A stretch of DNA of 64,000 nt from Clostridia bacterium (GCA_017936375.1 JAGBFR010000033.1:1-64000); one strand, 5' to 3'. Positions 48,407 through 57,589 are shown, counted from the stretch's first letter. The notes: a model not told the origin generated them from the letters alone. Numbers and translations: made by a program.

Positions 48407-49651
48407 TTACTTGATGAACTCAGCAGCACGCTCTTCCATCGCGGCGATGCCTTCCTCGATCGTGGCCTCGCGGGTCATGATCAGGGAGTGCTCTTCGTTG
48501 ACGATGGTCTTGATCTCGTTGACGCCCTCGCCAATCGGCCACTCCAGGGAGATGGCGGTCGGCAGCAGCGCGGCGTTGGAGACTTCGTCGGTCGGGAAGC
48601 CTTCAGCAGCGGCCATGACGGAAGCGACAGCCTCGCTCACGTACGCCGGACGGGTGCCGGTGGCGGCGATGGCCTTCGCGCCCTCTTCAGAGCACATCCA
48701 GGCAGCGAACTTCCAGGCCTCAGCCTGATTGGCGCTGTGCTTGCTGATCGCAATGCCGGTCGGAGAGCCGAAAGAAGAGCCAGCGGCCACGCCGTCCAGA
48801 TGCGGAACGGCGGTGATGCCCCAGTTCATGGAGGCGGTGCCGTCCTTGATGTAGCCGATCAGGGTGGAGACATACCAGTAGCCCATCGGCATCATGGCGA
48901 TGTTGCCCTGCGCAAACGCGCCGGAGTAGTGCAGGCCGGAAGCCTTCAGCTCGTCGAAAGACATGCAGACGCCGTCATCCTCGAGGCCCTGATAGAGCTC
49001 GTAGAAGTACTTCAGATCCTCGTACTTGCCGTCGGCCAGGGTGTTGACGCCGTCGCAGACGGCCCAGTTGGCAACAGCAGACAGCCAGGTGTGATAGTGG
49101 GTGCCGTAGGCGCCGGTCTTCTCCGCGACTTCGCGGGCGATGGCAGCGTACTCATCCCAGGTCCAGTCGTTGGTCGGGTACGCGACGCCGGCCTTGTCGA
49201 ACAGGTCCTTGTTGTAGTACATGACCCAGTAGTCAGCGCGGAACGGGAGCGCATACTGCTGGCCGTCGGTCAGGGCGACGTAGCAGGCTTCCATGCCGGC
49301 GTACTTGTCCATCGCATAGCCGTCAGCCGCGATCATCTCGTTCATCGGGACGATCAGGCCTTCCTTCGCCCAGTTCTGCATGTCGGAGAGCTCCTTGACG
49401 CAGTACAGGTCGGTGGTGTCGCCGCCGGAGAGCATGGTGCTCGCCTTGATGTTGTAGTCCTGAGAAGCCAGGTCGACCCACTCGATGGTGACGCCCGGAT
49501 TCGCGGCCTCGTAGCCTTCCTTGATGGCGGTGTAGTACGGCGTGGTGGTGATGTCCCAGCCGGCGACCTTGAGGGTCACGCCTTCGGCCATCGCGGTGGT
49601 CATCGCAGCGACCATCAGCAGAGCCATCAGCACAGCAAGCAGTTTCTTCAT
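48407..49651 (-). CDS. Extracellular sugar-binding protein of the ABC importer
   Basis: The 414-residue protein has a signal peptide (MKKLLAVLMALLMVAAMTTAMA, cleaved before EGV) and the family-1 solute-binding fold: GVTLKVAGWDITTTPYYTAIKEGYEAANPGVTIEWV at the start, MPFRADYWVMYYNKDLF-like ALPFRADYWVMYYNKDLFDKAG in the middle, and IAMMPMGYWYVSTL. No lipobox Cys is present, which is odd for a monoderm binding protein, so another tether or a diderm-like envelope must retain it. It is the first gene of the LacI-controlled operon. Confidence 0.92.
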   Translation of the reverse strand: MKKLLAVLMALLMVAAMTTAMAEGVTLKVAGWDITTTPYYTAIKEGYEAANPGVTIEWVDLASQDYNIKASTMLSGGDTTDLYCVKELSDMQNWAKEGLIVPMNEMIAADGYAMDKYAGMEACYVALTDGQQYALPFRADYWVMYYNKDLFDKAGVAYPTNDWTWDEYAAIAREVAEKTGAYGTHYHTWLSAVANWAVCDGVNTLADGKYEDLKYFYELYQGLEDDGVCMSFDELKASGLHYSGAFAQGNIAMMPMGYWYVSTLIGYIKDGTASMNWGITAVPHLDGVAAGSSFGSPTGIAISKHSANQAEAWKFAAWMCSEEGAKAIAATGTRPAYVSEAVASVMAAAEGFPTDEVSNAALLPTAISLEWPIGEGVNEIKTIVNEEHSLIMTREATIEEGIAAMEERAAEFIK

Positions 49652-49687
49652 GATACAGCCTCCTTGTTTTTTTCGGGCCATTCCAGA

Positions 49688-49705
49688 AATGTTACCGATA
49701 ACATT
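49688..49705. promoter_or_regulatory. LacI-type operator in the importer leader
   Basis: AATGTTACCGATAACATT, with 7-bp perfect arms around CCGA, lies between the importer promoter and its first gene, so a bound repressor would block elongation. The exact reverse complement occurs at 49868-49885. Confidence 0.8.
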
Positions 49706-49764
49706 CTGCCAAAGCAGCGCCATGTCCGGCACATCACCAGAATCCGCAGCCCTTTCTTGGCTTT

Positions 49765-49793
49765 ATTATACACATGGACAAAATTCATGTCAA
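49765..49793 (-). promoter_or_regulatory. Promoter of the sugar importer operon
   Basis: On the minus strand, perfect TTGACA (49788-49793), a 17-bp spacer and perfect TATAAT (49765-49770). Confidence 0.8.
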
Positions 49794-49867
49794 GGATTTG
49801 GGCATGATTTTATCACGATTTCATTTTTCGCCTCCCCTTTACTTTCAAATCTTCTGCGTTCCTTAAA

Positions 49868-49885
49868 AATGTTATCGGTAACATT
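49868..49885. promoter_or_regulatory. LacI-type operator upstream of the regulator gene
   Basis: AATGTTATCGGTAACATT, the reverse complement of the other operator, ends seven bases before the regulator's -35 box. Centre-to-centre distance to the first operator is 180 bp, which would allow DNA looping. Confidence 0.8.
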
Positions 49886-49891
49886 ATTTTC

Positions 49892-49920
49892 TTGCATCCA
49901 AATCGGATCCGTAGTATAAT
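49892..49920 (+). promoter_or_regulatory. Promoter of the LacI-family gene
   Basis: TTGCAT (49892-49897), a 17-bp spacer and TATAAT (49915-49920). Confidence 0.7.
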
Positions 49921-49949
49921 GAAGACCAGCAACGGACGGAGGGATCGCC

Positions 49950-50999
49950 ATGGAAAAAAGAGCAACCATCTACGACATCGCGCGCGAAGCCGGCGTCTCC
50001 ACGGCGACGGTCACGCGCGTGCTCGCCGGGCATCCCAGCGTCAAGACGGCCACGCGGGAAAAGGTGCAGCGGGTTATCGACGCGCATGCCTATACGCCCA
50101 GCGCCTCGGCGCGCGACCTCGAGCGCGGGCAGACGAAGACCATCGCCATCGTCATGCCCGCCGTCATCAACCCCTACTTCACCCGCGTCTATAACGCCGC
50201 CTACCGCGAGGCGGAGGCCTGCGGCTACTATGCGTGGCTCTTCCAGATCGAGGAGCATAAGCCCATCCCCCGCGAGCTGGTGGACGAGCTCATCCGCAGG
50301 CGGATGGACGGCGTCATCTTCGCCGGCGGCATCTGGTCCACCCAGCGCACCGGCCTGCCCGAGGCGCTCGAGCGCCTGCGGCACTACATGCCGGTGGTCA
50401 CCATCTGCCCGCCGGCGGTCGACCTTGACTGCATCTGCATCCATTCGGATCTGGTCGCCTGCTCGCGCCTGCCGGTTCGCCATCTGCATGCACTGGGACA
50501 CAGGCGCATCGCCTTCATCGGCGGCTCCATGCGGCTCAACGACCCCTCCAAGCGCGGGGAAAACTTCCTTGAGGAGCTGCGCGCGCTCGACCTGCCGGAC
50601 GATCCCGCCTATCATGTCGACGCAGGCTTCGACGCGGAGAGCGGCGAGCGCGCCGTGCTGCGCATGCTCTCGGGGCTGGACAGGCGGCGCTGGCCCACGG
50701 GTATCATCGCCTTCAACGACCAGATGGCGCTCGGCGCGATCAAGCAGCTCAAGCAGATGGGCCTGAGCCTGCCGAGCGACATGGCCATCATCGGCTGCGA
50801 CAATCAGTTCTTCTGCCCCTACACCGATCCGCCCCTCACCACCGTCGACCTGCACCCGGAGGAGATGACGCAGAGCGCCGTGCGCGAGCTGCTGCTGGCC
50901 AGGGACAATCAGGCCGGCGCCTTCTCCCTGATGCGGGAGGCCTCGCTCATCGTGCGCGAGAGCTGCGGCGCAAAGCTGGGCTACAGGAAGCTCGGTTAA
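49950..50999 (+). CDS. LacI-family transcriptional regulator
   Basis: The 349-residue protein has the LacI headpiece (ATIYDIAREAGVSTATVTRVLAGHPSVKTATREKVQRVI), the hinge helix region PSASARDLERG, and a periplasmic-binding-like sugar domain with FAGGIW, ALGHRRIAFIGGS and GIIAFNDQMALGAIKQLKQMGLSLPSDMAIIGCDN. It is divergent from the uronide importer operon, and two mirror-image operators lie in the intergenic region. It should repress the importer until a sugar acid ligand binds, and probably limits its own expression. Confidence 0.93.
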   Translation: MEKRATIYDIAREAGVSTATVTRVLAGHPSVKTATREKVQRVIDAHAYTPSASARDLERGQTKTIAIVMPAVINPYFTRVYNAAYREAEACGYYAWLFQIEEHKPIPRELVDELIRRRMDGVIFAGGIWSTQRTGLPEALERLRHYMPVVTICPPAVDLDCICIHSDLVACSRLPVRHLHALGHRRIAFIGGSMRLNDPSKRGENFLEELRALDLPDDPAYHVDAGFDAESGERAVLRMLSGLDRRRWPTGIIAFNDQMALGAIKQLKQMGLSLPSDMAIIGCDNQFFCPYTDPPLTTVDLHPEEMTQSAVRELLLARDNQAGAFSLMREASLIVRESCGAKLGYRKLG

Positions 51000-51035
51000 T
51001 CCCTACATATATTGATGCAAAGGAGTGCATATACC

Positions 51036-52265
51036 ATGGATACAAAGAAAATCAACCGCATTCTCGCCGAGACTGCATACGTCCGCATGGGCGGCAGCGC
51101 GGAGGAGCTGCGCTGCGCAGAATACCTGAAGGCCGAGTGCGAAGCGCTGGGCTTTGAGGCGCATCTTGAGGACTTCGAGGTACAGATGGCCACGATCAAG
51201 ACCGCGTCCCTCACCGTCGATGGCCTCGACATTCCCTGCAAGGGCTACCTCAACGCCGGCAGCGCCGAAATTGAGGCCCCGCTGTACTATCTCCCCTCCG
51301 ACGACGCCTGCTCTCTCGCCGGCTGCCGCGGCAAAATCGTCATGATCGACGGTTACCTTGGCTACTGGCGCTATCAGGATCTGCTTGAAAGCGGCGCGGT
51401 CGGCTTCATCACCTACGACGGCAACGCCAACTACGCCGACAGGGACATCGACCAGCGCGAGCTGCGCGCGCACGTCTCCAAGGGCGTGAAGATCCCCGGC
51501 GTGAACATCAACGCCAAGGACGCCATCGCCATCGTGAACAGCGGCGCGAAGACGGCGAAGATCGTCCTCGAGCAGGACGAGTACATGGGCACGAGCCGCA
51601 ACGTCGTCTGCGACATCCCGGGCGAGACGGACGAAACCGTCGTCCTCACCGCGCACTACGACTCCACCTCCCTCTCCACCGGCGCGTATGACAATATGTC
51701 CGGCTGCATCGGCCTGCTCGGCATCGCCGAGGCGCTGTCCAAAAAGGGCTGCCGCCGCGGCCTGCGCCTCGTCTTCTGCGGCAGCGAGGAGCGCGGCCTG
51801 CTCGGCGCGAAGGCCTACTGCGCCGCGCACGAGGAGGAACTCTCCAAGATCTCGCTGAACGTGAACCTCGATATGATCGGCTGCATCATGGGCAAGTTCA
51901 TCGCCTGCTGCACGGCGGAAGAAAAGCTGGTGCACTTCATCGAGTACCTCGCCTCCATCGAGGGCTTTGGCATCAAGGCGCGTCAGGGCGTGTATTCCAG
52001 CGACTCCACCCCCTTCGCTGACAAGGGCGTACCGGCGGTCTCCTTTGCCCGTATCGCCCCGCAGAATACCGCGACCATCCACAACAGCTATGACACGCTC
52101 GCCGTCATGAAGGCAGAGCAGCTGGCCAGGGACGTCGATTTCCTCGTGACCTTCGTCGAGATGATGACCAATGCCGCGCACAGCCCGGTCTCCCGCGAGA
52201 TCCCGGAGAAGATGAAGGACAAGCTGGATATCTACCTCACCCGCAAGCGCGACAAGGCGGATTGA
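51036..52265 (+). CDS. M28 family aminopeptidase with PA domain
   Basis: The 409-residue protein has the M28 zinc set split by a protease-associated domain. The N-terminal part and PA segment (DDACSLAGCRGKIVMIDGYLGY...LLESGAVGFITYDG) come before H in LTAHYDS, D in AYDNMSG, E-E in GSEERG, D in NLDMIG, and the final H in TIHNSYDTL. No signal peptide is visible, so it is probably cytoplasmic. ATG 51036 follows AAAGGAG. It lies 36 bp after the LacI gene and may share its transcript, perhaps by chance rather than function. Confidence 0.88.
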   Translation: MDTKKINRILAETAYVRMGGSAEELRCAEYLKAECEALGFEAHLEDFEVQMATIKTASLTVDGLDIPCKGYLNAGSAEIEAPLYYLPSDDACSLAGCRGKIVMIDGYLGYWRYQDLLESGAVGFITYDGNANYADRDIDQRELRAHVSKGVKIPGVNINAKDAIAIVNSGAKTAKIVLEQDEYMGTSRNVVCDIPGETDETVVLTAHYDSTSLSTGAYDNMSGCIGLLGIAEALSKKGCRRGLRLVFCGSEERGLLGAKAYCAAHEEELSKISLNVNLDMIGCIMGKFIACCTAEEKLVHFIEYLASIEGFGIKARQGVYSSDSTPFADKGVPAVSFARIAPQNTATIHNSYDTLAVMKAEQLARDVDFLVTFVEMMTNAAHSPVSREIPEKMKDKLDIYLTRKRDKAD

Positions 52266-52351
52266 TCCAAACAGACTTTCAGTCTGTTCATCCAGGCAGA
52301 CAGCTTACGCGCAATGCCGGCGGCTGCTCATGTCCCTATCCGATATCAAAA

Positions 52352-52397
52352 AACGCGTCCTGTACCGCCAAAGCGGAAACAGGACGCGTTCTTTTTT
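52352..52397. terminator. Bidirectional terminator between peptidase and acyl-transfer operon
   Basis: AACGCGTCCTGT (52352-52363) pairs with ACAGGACGCGTT (52379-52390), with an inner CCGC/GCGG stem and A and T tracts on both sides. A small perfect hairpin also lies at 52270-52288. Confidence 0.85.
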
Positions 52398-52413
52398 TGA
52401 TTAAGCCTGTGCC

Positions 52414-53742
52414 TTACTCAGCCTTCGCCTCGTAGGAGAAGCGGCCATACTTATACCCGGTGCTGAGCTTGGTAAAGGCGCGCACCGCATAATAGTACGG
52501 TTTGCCCGGCTCCGCCGTGGTATCGACATAGCTGCGCTTGGAGCCATCCCACTCCACGTAGATGTCCGTGAACGGCTTGCCCATATCGTCGCAGCGGTAG
52601 ACGATATAGCCCATCGCATTGCCGGAATAAGTCCAGTCGATCTGATTGCCGCCCTCGACTGCCTTCACAGTAATCTCCGGGCGCATATTCTCATGCGCTT
52701 CCATCTCATCCAGAATGGCGCGCTGCGCGAGGATGCGGTCATACACGCCGTTCCAATCCGCCGCACACGCCTCGTCAAGACGGCGATCCGGCAGGTCGTA
52801 GTTTTCCTTGAGATACGATGCAAACTGATCGGTGAATTTCTCTGCGCCGCGGATATTGGTGTGCGTATCGTTGTAGAAATCCAGCTGGAGGTTGTACGTG
52901 CCATCCTCGGAGTCATAGCGCTTATACTTGTAGCCGCGCTCATCCAGAATCGCACGGATGGTGTTGTCCCTGCCGTATTCCGCCTCGGTCATGTACTTAG
53001 GCGTATGCAGGAAGAGCACCTCGAAATCCTGAGTATCCAGATAATCGAGCACCTCATAGAGCGCCTCTTCGCAGACAGGATCCAGCGGAACAAGCTCGTC
53101 CGTGCGCTCGGTCGTCTTGATCGGCACCTCGCGCGTGGATCGTCCCTCCTCAAGGAAGAAGCCCAGCGTCTCGGACGGCTCACGATTCATGGATTCAATG
53201 GAGTACTCCGGCTCCTTCCACATGGTGTGATACTTGATGAACGGCAGATAGAAGGACAGCGGAGAGAAATCCTCCACCTTGCGGGAGATCACGTCGACCG
53301 TCTTACGCACGCCGTCCAGCCTGTTGGACGAGAAGAAGTCCAGCATATCCAGCAGAGAATGGGCGGACGACTCATAATCGGCGATATTCTCAGAATAAGA
53401 CGCCGTGAAGGGACGCATATCGATGACCATCAGCTTCGGATTCTGGTTTTCCAGCGCATCGCGGATCTGATTGGTCACCAGCCACGCAGACATATGGTCA
53501 TAGGAGAGCGGATAGGCCGTAATGCCGTACTCGGCATAGCCCTTCGCCGCGATCCAGTAGCGGTCAATGCCGCTGGTGCCGACGATCACCACGTCCACCG
53601 TATCCTTGGGCAGATTGTGGTAGGTCGTGTAGCGCTCGGACATATAATCTCTCTCATAGGAGAAGAAATGGCAGAGCGGAAGAATCAGGAGCAGCAGGAT
53701 GATGATCAGCACTGCACTGCGCAGAAACTCTTTTTTCGTCAT
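52414..53742 (-). CDS. DltD-like SGNH protein with C-terminal fibronectin III-like domain
   Basis: The 442-residue protein has an N-terminal membrane anchor (about 8-26) and an outside SGNH-hydrolase-like domain: VVIVGTSGIDRYW with the presumed nucleophile Ser, LMVIDMRPF, FEVLFLHTPKY, and the D-x-x-H-like DTHTN near residue 295. The last 90 residues (EITVKAVEGGNQIDWTYSGNAMGYIVYRCDD to the end) read like a fibronectin III domain. It has the place of DltD or an alginate/cellulose acetyltransfer partner: the last gene of the acyl-transfer operon, 13 bp after the MBOAT gene. It may hand the acyl group to, or select, the polymer. ATG 53742 is best spaced from AGGAGG. Confidence 0.7.
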   Translation of the reverse strand: MTKKEFLRSAVLIIILLLLILPLCHFFSYERDYMSERYTTYHNLPKDTVDVVIVGTSGIDRYWIAAKGYAEYGITAYPLSYDHMSAWLVTNQIRDALENQNPKLMVIDMRPFTASYSENIADYESSAHSLLDMLDFFSSNRLDGVRKTVDVISRKVEDFSPLSFYLPFIKYHTMWKEPEYSIESMNREPSETLGFFLEEGRSTREVPIKTTERTDELVPLDPVCEEALYEVLDYLDTQDFEVLFLHTPKYMTEAEYGRDNTIRAILDERGYKYKRYDSEDGTYNLQLDFYNDTHTNIRGAEKFTDQFASYLKENYDLPDRRLDEACAADWNGVYDRILAQRAILDEMEAHENMRPEITVKAVEGGNQIDWTYSGNAMGYIVYRCDDMGKPFTDIYVEWDGSKRSYVDTTAEPGKPYYYAVRAFTKLSTGYKYGRFSYEAKAE

Positions 53743-53755
53743 GTTCATCCCCTCC

Positions 53756-55351
53756 TTAATACGCCTGATACAGGAACTCGCTGGCGCTGAAATCCGGACC
53801 ATAGATGCCGAAGATCAGAATGGCCAGAATGATGCCGATGTACAGCGCCCAGCGGAAGAGCAGATTCTGCCTGGCGATGGTTTCGCGCATCTTCATGCCG
53901 CTCTCCTGCAGGCAGCTGACCGTAAAGAGGACCAGCACCGCGATAAAGAGCACGAACATGCTCCTCTGATCCAGACCGAGGGCAAAGAGCGTGCCGTCAA
54001 GGCCGAAGAGCGTATCCAGATTCACATCGGTGAACATGCCCTTGATCATATGCATGGAGGCACGCAGGCTGCTGGCGTGACCCAGCGTCTTACCGATGCA
54101 GCAGATGAAGAACGTGCGAAGCATGCCAAAGAGCTTGAAGCTGGCCGTCTCAGTATTGATACGCAGCAGCTCGCCGACCTTCTTATAGACAGGCGCAAGC
54201 GCCACGCTGCCGGCGACGATCGTCGCATTGTAAAGGCCAAAGGCCAGATACTTGAAGCTCGCGCCGTGCCAGACGCCGATGAGCGTAAAGACGACGAACG
54301 GCGTGATCGTGGAGGGCACAATGCGGGCCAGATACTTCCAGCCGCGCCTGCGGCAAGCCTGGCTGAGCTTGGTCACAGGGGCGCTGAGCATGACCGGATA
54401 GAAGACATACTCGCGCATCCAGCCGCCCAGAGACGCATGCCAGCGCCTCCAGTACTCCGCCAGAGAGGTGGAGAAGTACGGGCGCTCAAAGTTGATGGGC
54501 AGGGTGATGCCCAGCATCTGCGCCGCGCCGATGGAGACGTCCACGCCGCCGGAGAAGTCAGCATAGATCTGGATGGCATAACCCAGCGTGGCAATGATGT
54601 ACTCCGCGCCGCCGTAATTGATGTAGTTATTGAAGATCGCGCTGACCGCAATGGACGCGCGGTCGGCGATGACCAGCTTTTTGAAGAGGCCCCAGAGGAT
54701 CAGCTGCACGCCGAACTTGACGGTCGTGTAGTCGAACTTATGCTCCTCCTTGAACTGCTTTCCGATATCGCCATAGCGGTTGATCGGGCCCTGCACGATG
54801 GACGGGAAGAAGGAAACAAACAGCGCCAGATAACCAAAGTGGCGCTCCGCCTCATACTTGCCCCTGCCCACGTCGATCAGGTAGCCCATGATCTGGAAGG
54901 AGTAGAAGGAGATGCCCAGCGGCACAAGGATATTAAGGAAGGGAAGCTGCGCGCCGACCGGGGAGAGCACGGAATTGAGCACCGAGATGCCGAAGTTCGT
55001 GTACTTGACCACGATCAGAATGCCAAGCGTCAGCCCGACGGAAAGGATCTGCACGCGGTGCACCTTATCCTTGGTGCGCTTTTTCCACTCGCGCTTCTCC
55101 TCCTTGGTCAGCTCGCCCGCCTTCTCCATCTCCGCCTTCGCCTGGTCGCGGATGCTCTGCATCTTCAGGCCTGCGAAGTAGGCGATCAGCGTGGAGCAGA
55201 TGATGAAGATCAGCTGCGGCACACCGCCCGTCAGATAGAAGCCATAGCTCGCCGCCAGCAGCACACACCACTGGTAACGCTTAGGCGCAATGTAATACAC
55301 CAGCGTCAGCACGGCAAGAAAAATGAAAAATGAAAGCGAAGAATATGACAT
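53756..55351 (-). CDS. MBOAT family O-acyltransferase (DltB/AlgI-like)
   Basis: A 531-residue protein with about 11-13 membrane spans. MBOAT hallmarks are LVPLGISFYSFQIMGYLIDV, FFPSIVQGPINRYGDI, QIYADFSGGVDVSIGAAQMLGI, FERPYFSTSLAEYWRRWHASLGGWMREYVFYPV, and the catalytic His in TLIGVWHGASFKYLAFG. The C-terminal DFSASEFLYQAY resembles the family's short exported end. It should move an acyl group across the membrane from the carrier protein encoded next to it to an extracellular acceptor. AlgI-like length (over 450 residues) sets it apart from short DltB forms. Confidence 0.9.
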   Translation of the reverse strand: MSYSSLSFFIFLAVLTLVYYIAPKRYQWCVLLAASYGFYLTGGVPQLIFIICSTLIAYFAGLKMQSIRDQAKAEMEKAGELTKEEKREWKKRTKDKVHRVQILSVGLTLGILIVVKYTNFGISVLNSVLSPVGAQLPFLNILVPLGISFYSFQIMGYLIDVGRGKYEAERHFGYLALFVSFFPSIVQGPINRYGDIGKQFKEEHKFDYTTVKFGVQLILWGLFKKLVIADRASIAVSAIFNNYINYGGAEYIIATLGYAIQIYADFSGGVDVSIGAAQMLGITLPINFERPYFSTSLAEYWRRWHASLGGWMREYVFYPVMLSAPVTKLSQACRRRGWKYLARIVPSTITPFVVFTLIGVWHGASFKYLAFGLYNATIVAGSVALAPVYKKVGELLRINTETASFKLFGMLRTFFICCIGKTLGHASSLRASMHMIKGMFTDVNLDTLFGLDGTLFALGLDQRSMFVLFIAVLVLFTVSCLQESGMKMRETIARQNLLFRWALYIGIILAILIFGIYGPDFSASEFLYQAY

Positions 55352-55424
55352 AGAATCTCCTCATAACAGCATTGGACAGGCCGGAGAATCCTCCCGCCTG
55401 TCTCATGCTTATTCCCGATGTTGA

Positions 55425-55661
55425 TTATTCCTCGTCCAGCAGCCTGTTGACCATGTTGTAGATGGCCTCGGCGCTGTTGAAGTTCTCCGGGGTGATGTCG
55501 TCGATGGTGATGGTCACGCCATACTCCATGCTCAGCTCGCTGACGATGCCGACGACGTCGAAGGAGTCCAGAATCTTGCCGTCGACCAGGCTGGTCTCGT
55601 TGGCATAGTCAACGTCGCTGCGGACGCTCTTGAGAATCTCGATAATCTTATCCATGTTCAT
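55425..55661 (-). CDS. Acyl carrier protein, DltC-like
   Basis: A 78-residue acidic four-helix carrier with the phosphopantetheine site S33 in KILDSFDVVGIV. Overall length and the D-S-F-D-V-V core resemble DltC-type carriers more than fatty acid ACP (D-S-L-D). A second ATG at 55655 is also well spaced from a ribosome site. It lies between the ligase and MBOAT genes and should carry the activated acyl group. Confidence 0.9.
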   Translation of the reverse strand: MNMDKIIEILKSVRSDVDYANETSLVDGKILDSFDVVGIVSELSMEYGVTITIDDITPENFNSAEAIYNMVNRLLDEE

Positions 55662-55705
55662 GCTTCCTTTCCTGAATCAATATGTTTATTCCGGCATGCC
55701 GGGAA

Positions 55706-57166
55706 TTACTTGAGCAGCTTGCGGTCGGTCTTGCCGTTATAGGTCTTGGGAATCGAATCGACAAAGGCGACGGTCTTGGGGATCTTGAAGGCCTCCAGAT
55801 ACTCGCCCATGAAGCGCTTGAGGTCGTTGACGTCGATCTCGCAGCCGTTGTCCGGGACGATGTTCAGCTTGGGAATCGCGCCGCCCATCCTGTCCTGCAC
55901 GGCAAAGCAGGCGCAGTCGGCAATGCCCGGATAGCGCAGCACCACGGCCTCTACCTCGGTCGGCGCAATCTTGAGGCCGCCGATGTTGATGACGTCGTCC
56001 CTGCGGCCGATGACATAGAGGAAGCCCTCGTCATCCACATAGCCCAGGTCATTGGTATAGACGACGCCGTCGCGCAGGGACTTGGCGGTCAATTCCGGCT
56101 CGTTGTAGTAGCCCACCATGTTCATGCTGCCCCTGACGGCAATCAGACCCGGGTTGTCCGCAGTCGCCTTGACCTCGTTGCCGTCGTCGTCGACGATGAG
56201 GATCTCGGCGTTGACATTCGGCTTGCCCGCGCAGTTGAGCTTGCCCATGTGCTCCGCATAATTGAACAGGCAGGAGCAGCCCGCCTCGGAGGAGCCATAG
56301 CCGTAGTAAAGGCGGGTATTGGGCAGCAGGGCGCACAGGCGCTCCTTATCCGCCTCCGGGAAGGCGGCGGAACCGGTGTGGATGTGATCCAGCTGATCGG
56401 CGTACTTGGCCAGCTCCTTGGCCGCCAGCAGCAGCAGCATGCGCACGGCGGACGGCGGAAGGATGACCGAGGTCACGCCGTATTCCTTGATATAGCGGAA
56501 GAAACGGCGGATATCCGTCAGGCCGTCGATGAGCACGACGGTCGTACCGGTGAGCATGGAGACATAGACCTTGCGGATCGCGCCGGCATGGTTGAGCGGC
56601 GTGGGCACGAGGTAAATGTTTTCCGAATTAATGCGCGCGGCATAGCGGACATTCTCCGAGACGGCGACGATCGCCCTGTGCGGGAGCATGACGCCCTTGG
56701 ACTTGCCGGTGGTGCCGGTGGTATACAGGATGTCGCAGAGCATTTCGGAGGTCGGCAGGCTGAAGCGCAGGCCCTCGCGGTAATGCTCATTGGCGATCGC
56801 GCGGACTTTTGCGGAATCCACGGAGACAAAATCGCCCTTCGGCTCAAGATCGGAGATCACCATGCTCGCCTCAAGCGTCGCAGCGACGTCCTCAAGGCCC
56901 TTGACACCGATGGTCTTCTCCAGCGGGATATGGACGTGGCCGCTCAGGTGAATCGCAAAGCAGGCGACGACAAACCAGATGTCCTGATCGACCTTGACGA
57001 CGATCTTGGACTGGGGCGCAAAGCCGAAGCTGCGGATATACTCCGCCGCGCCCTGCACCTCGCGCCAGAGCTCGGCATAGGTGAGCTTGACGTCATTGGC
57101 AATAACAGCAACCTTGTCAGGCATCGCAGAAGCATTTGCCCGGACATAAGCTACAATAGATTCCAT
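55706..57166 (-). CDS. AMP-forming acyl ligase that loads the carrier protein
   Basis: The 486-residue adenylating enzyme has the ANL superfamily motifs: A3 YTTGTTGKSKGVM, A5 YGYGSSEAGC, A7 YTNDLGYVDDEG, A8 GRRDDVINIGGLKIAPTEVE, and the A10 lysine in KTYNGKTDRKLL. The specificity region (VPTPLNHAGAIRKVYVSML) does not look like the D-alanine pocket of DltA; it looks more like an acyl- or aryl-acid ligase. In this operon it probably adenylates a carboxylic acid and loads it on the adjacent carrier protein. Which acid is not readable from sequence. It is the first gene; its promoter is at 57300-57329. Confidence 0.85.
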   Translation of the reverse strand: MESIVAYVRANASAMPDKVAVIANDVKLTYAELWREVQGAAEYIRSFGFAPQSKIVVKVDQDIWFVVACFAIHLSGHVHIPLEKTIGVKGLEDVAATLEASMVISDLEPKGDFVSVDSAKVRAIANEHYREGLRFSLPTSEMLCDILYTTGTTGKSKGVMLPHRAIVAVSENVRYAARINSENIYLVPTPLNHAGAIRKVYVSMLTGTTVVLIDGLTDIRRFFRYIKEYGVTSVILPPSAVRMLLLLAAKELAKYADQLDHIHTGSAAFPEADKERLCALLPNTRLYYGYGSSEAGCSCLFNYAEHMGKLNCAGKPNVNAEILIVDDDGNEVKATADNPGLIAVRGSMNMVGYYNEPELTAKSLRDGVVYTNDLGYVDDEGFLYVIGRRDDVINIGGLKIAPTEVEAVVLRYPGIADCACFAVQDRMGGAIPKLNIVPDNGCEIDVNDLKRFMGEYLEAFKIPKTVAFVDSIPKTYNGKTDRKLLK

Positions 57167-57299
57167 GTGTCGTATCCTCCATTCAGGAAATAACAGGGAA
57201 CGCGCCCGCCTGACGGCTGCGCGCCATGTACGCCTGATCCATCAGGTAAAAACTGCATAATTGTATTCATTATACTCAGCACATAAAATGAATCGTTTG

Positions 57300-57329
57300 A
57301 TTATATCATTCACCTGCCGCCGATGTCAA
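57300..57329 (-). promoter_or_regulatory. Promoter of the acyl-transfer operon
   Basis: On the minus strand, TTGACA (57324-57329), an 18-bp spacer and TATAAT (57300-57305). The leader is about 125 bases. The 420-bp divergent region otherwise holds only the promoter of the Ig-repeat gene. Confidence 0.7.
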
Positions 57330-57501
57330 GCACGCAGGCGACGGCATCCGCAAAAAACAGCCGCCCCTTCCGGAGGCTTTTCCATCTGTTCCCTACTTTT
57401 CGCCTGCAGGACGCTTATGATTGATGTGCATCCAGCCTCTGCAGTATTCTAATGTGAACTCTTTGTTTACAATGTTTAATAATTAGCAGGACAAATCTCT
57501 A

Positions 57502-57530
57502 TTGAAATTCCTGCCATTGAGGGGTATAAT
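57502..57530 (+). promoter_or_regulatory. Promoter of the Ig-repeat protein gene
   Basis: TTGAAA (57502-57507), a 17-bp spacer and TATAAT (57525-57530). Confidence 0.7.
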
Positions 57531-57589
57531 TGAGTAAGGTATATGAACCTCGTTTTTTCTTGAAAACCAATTGATGAGGAGTGCAGACC

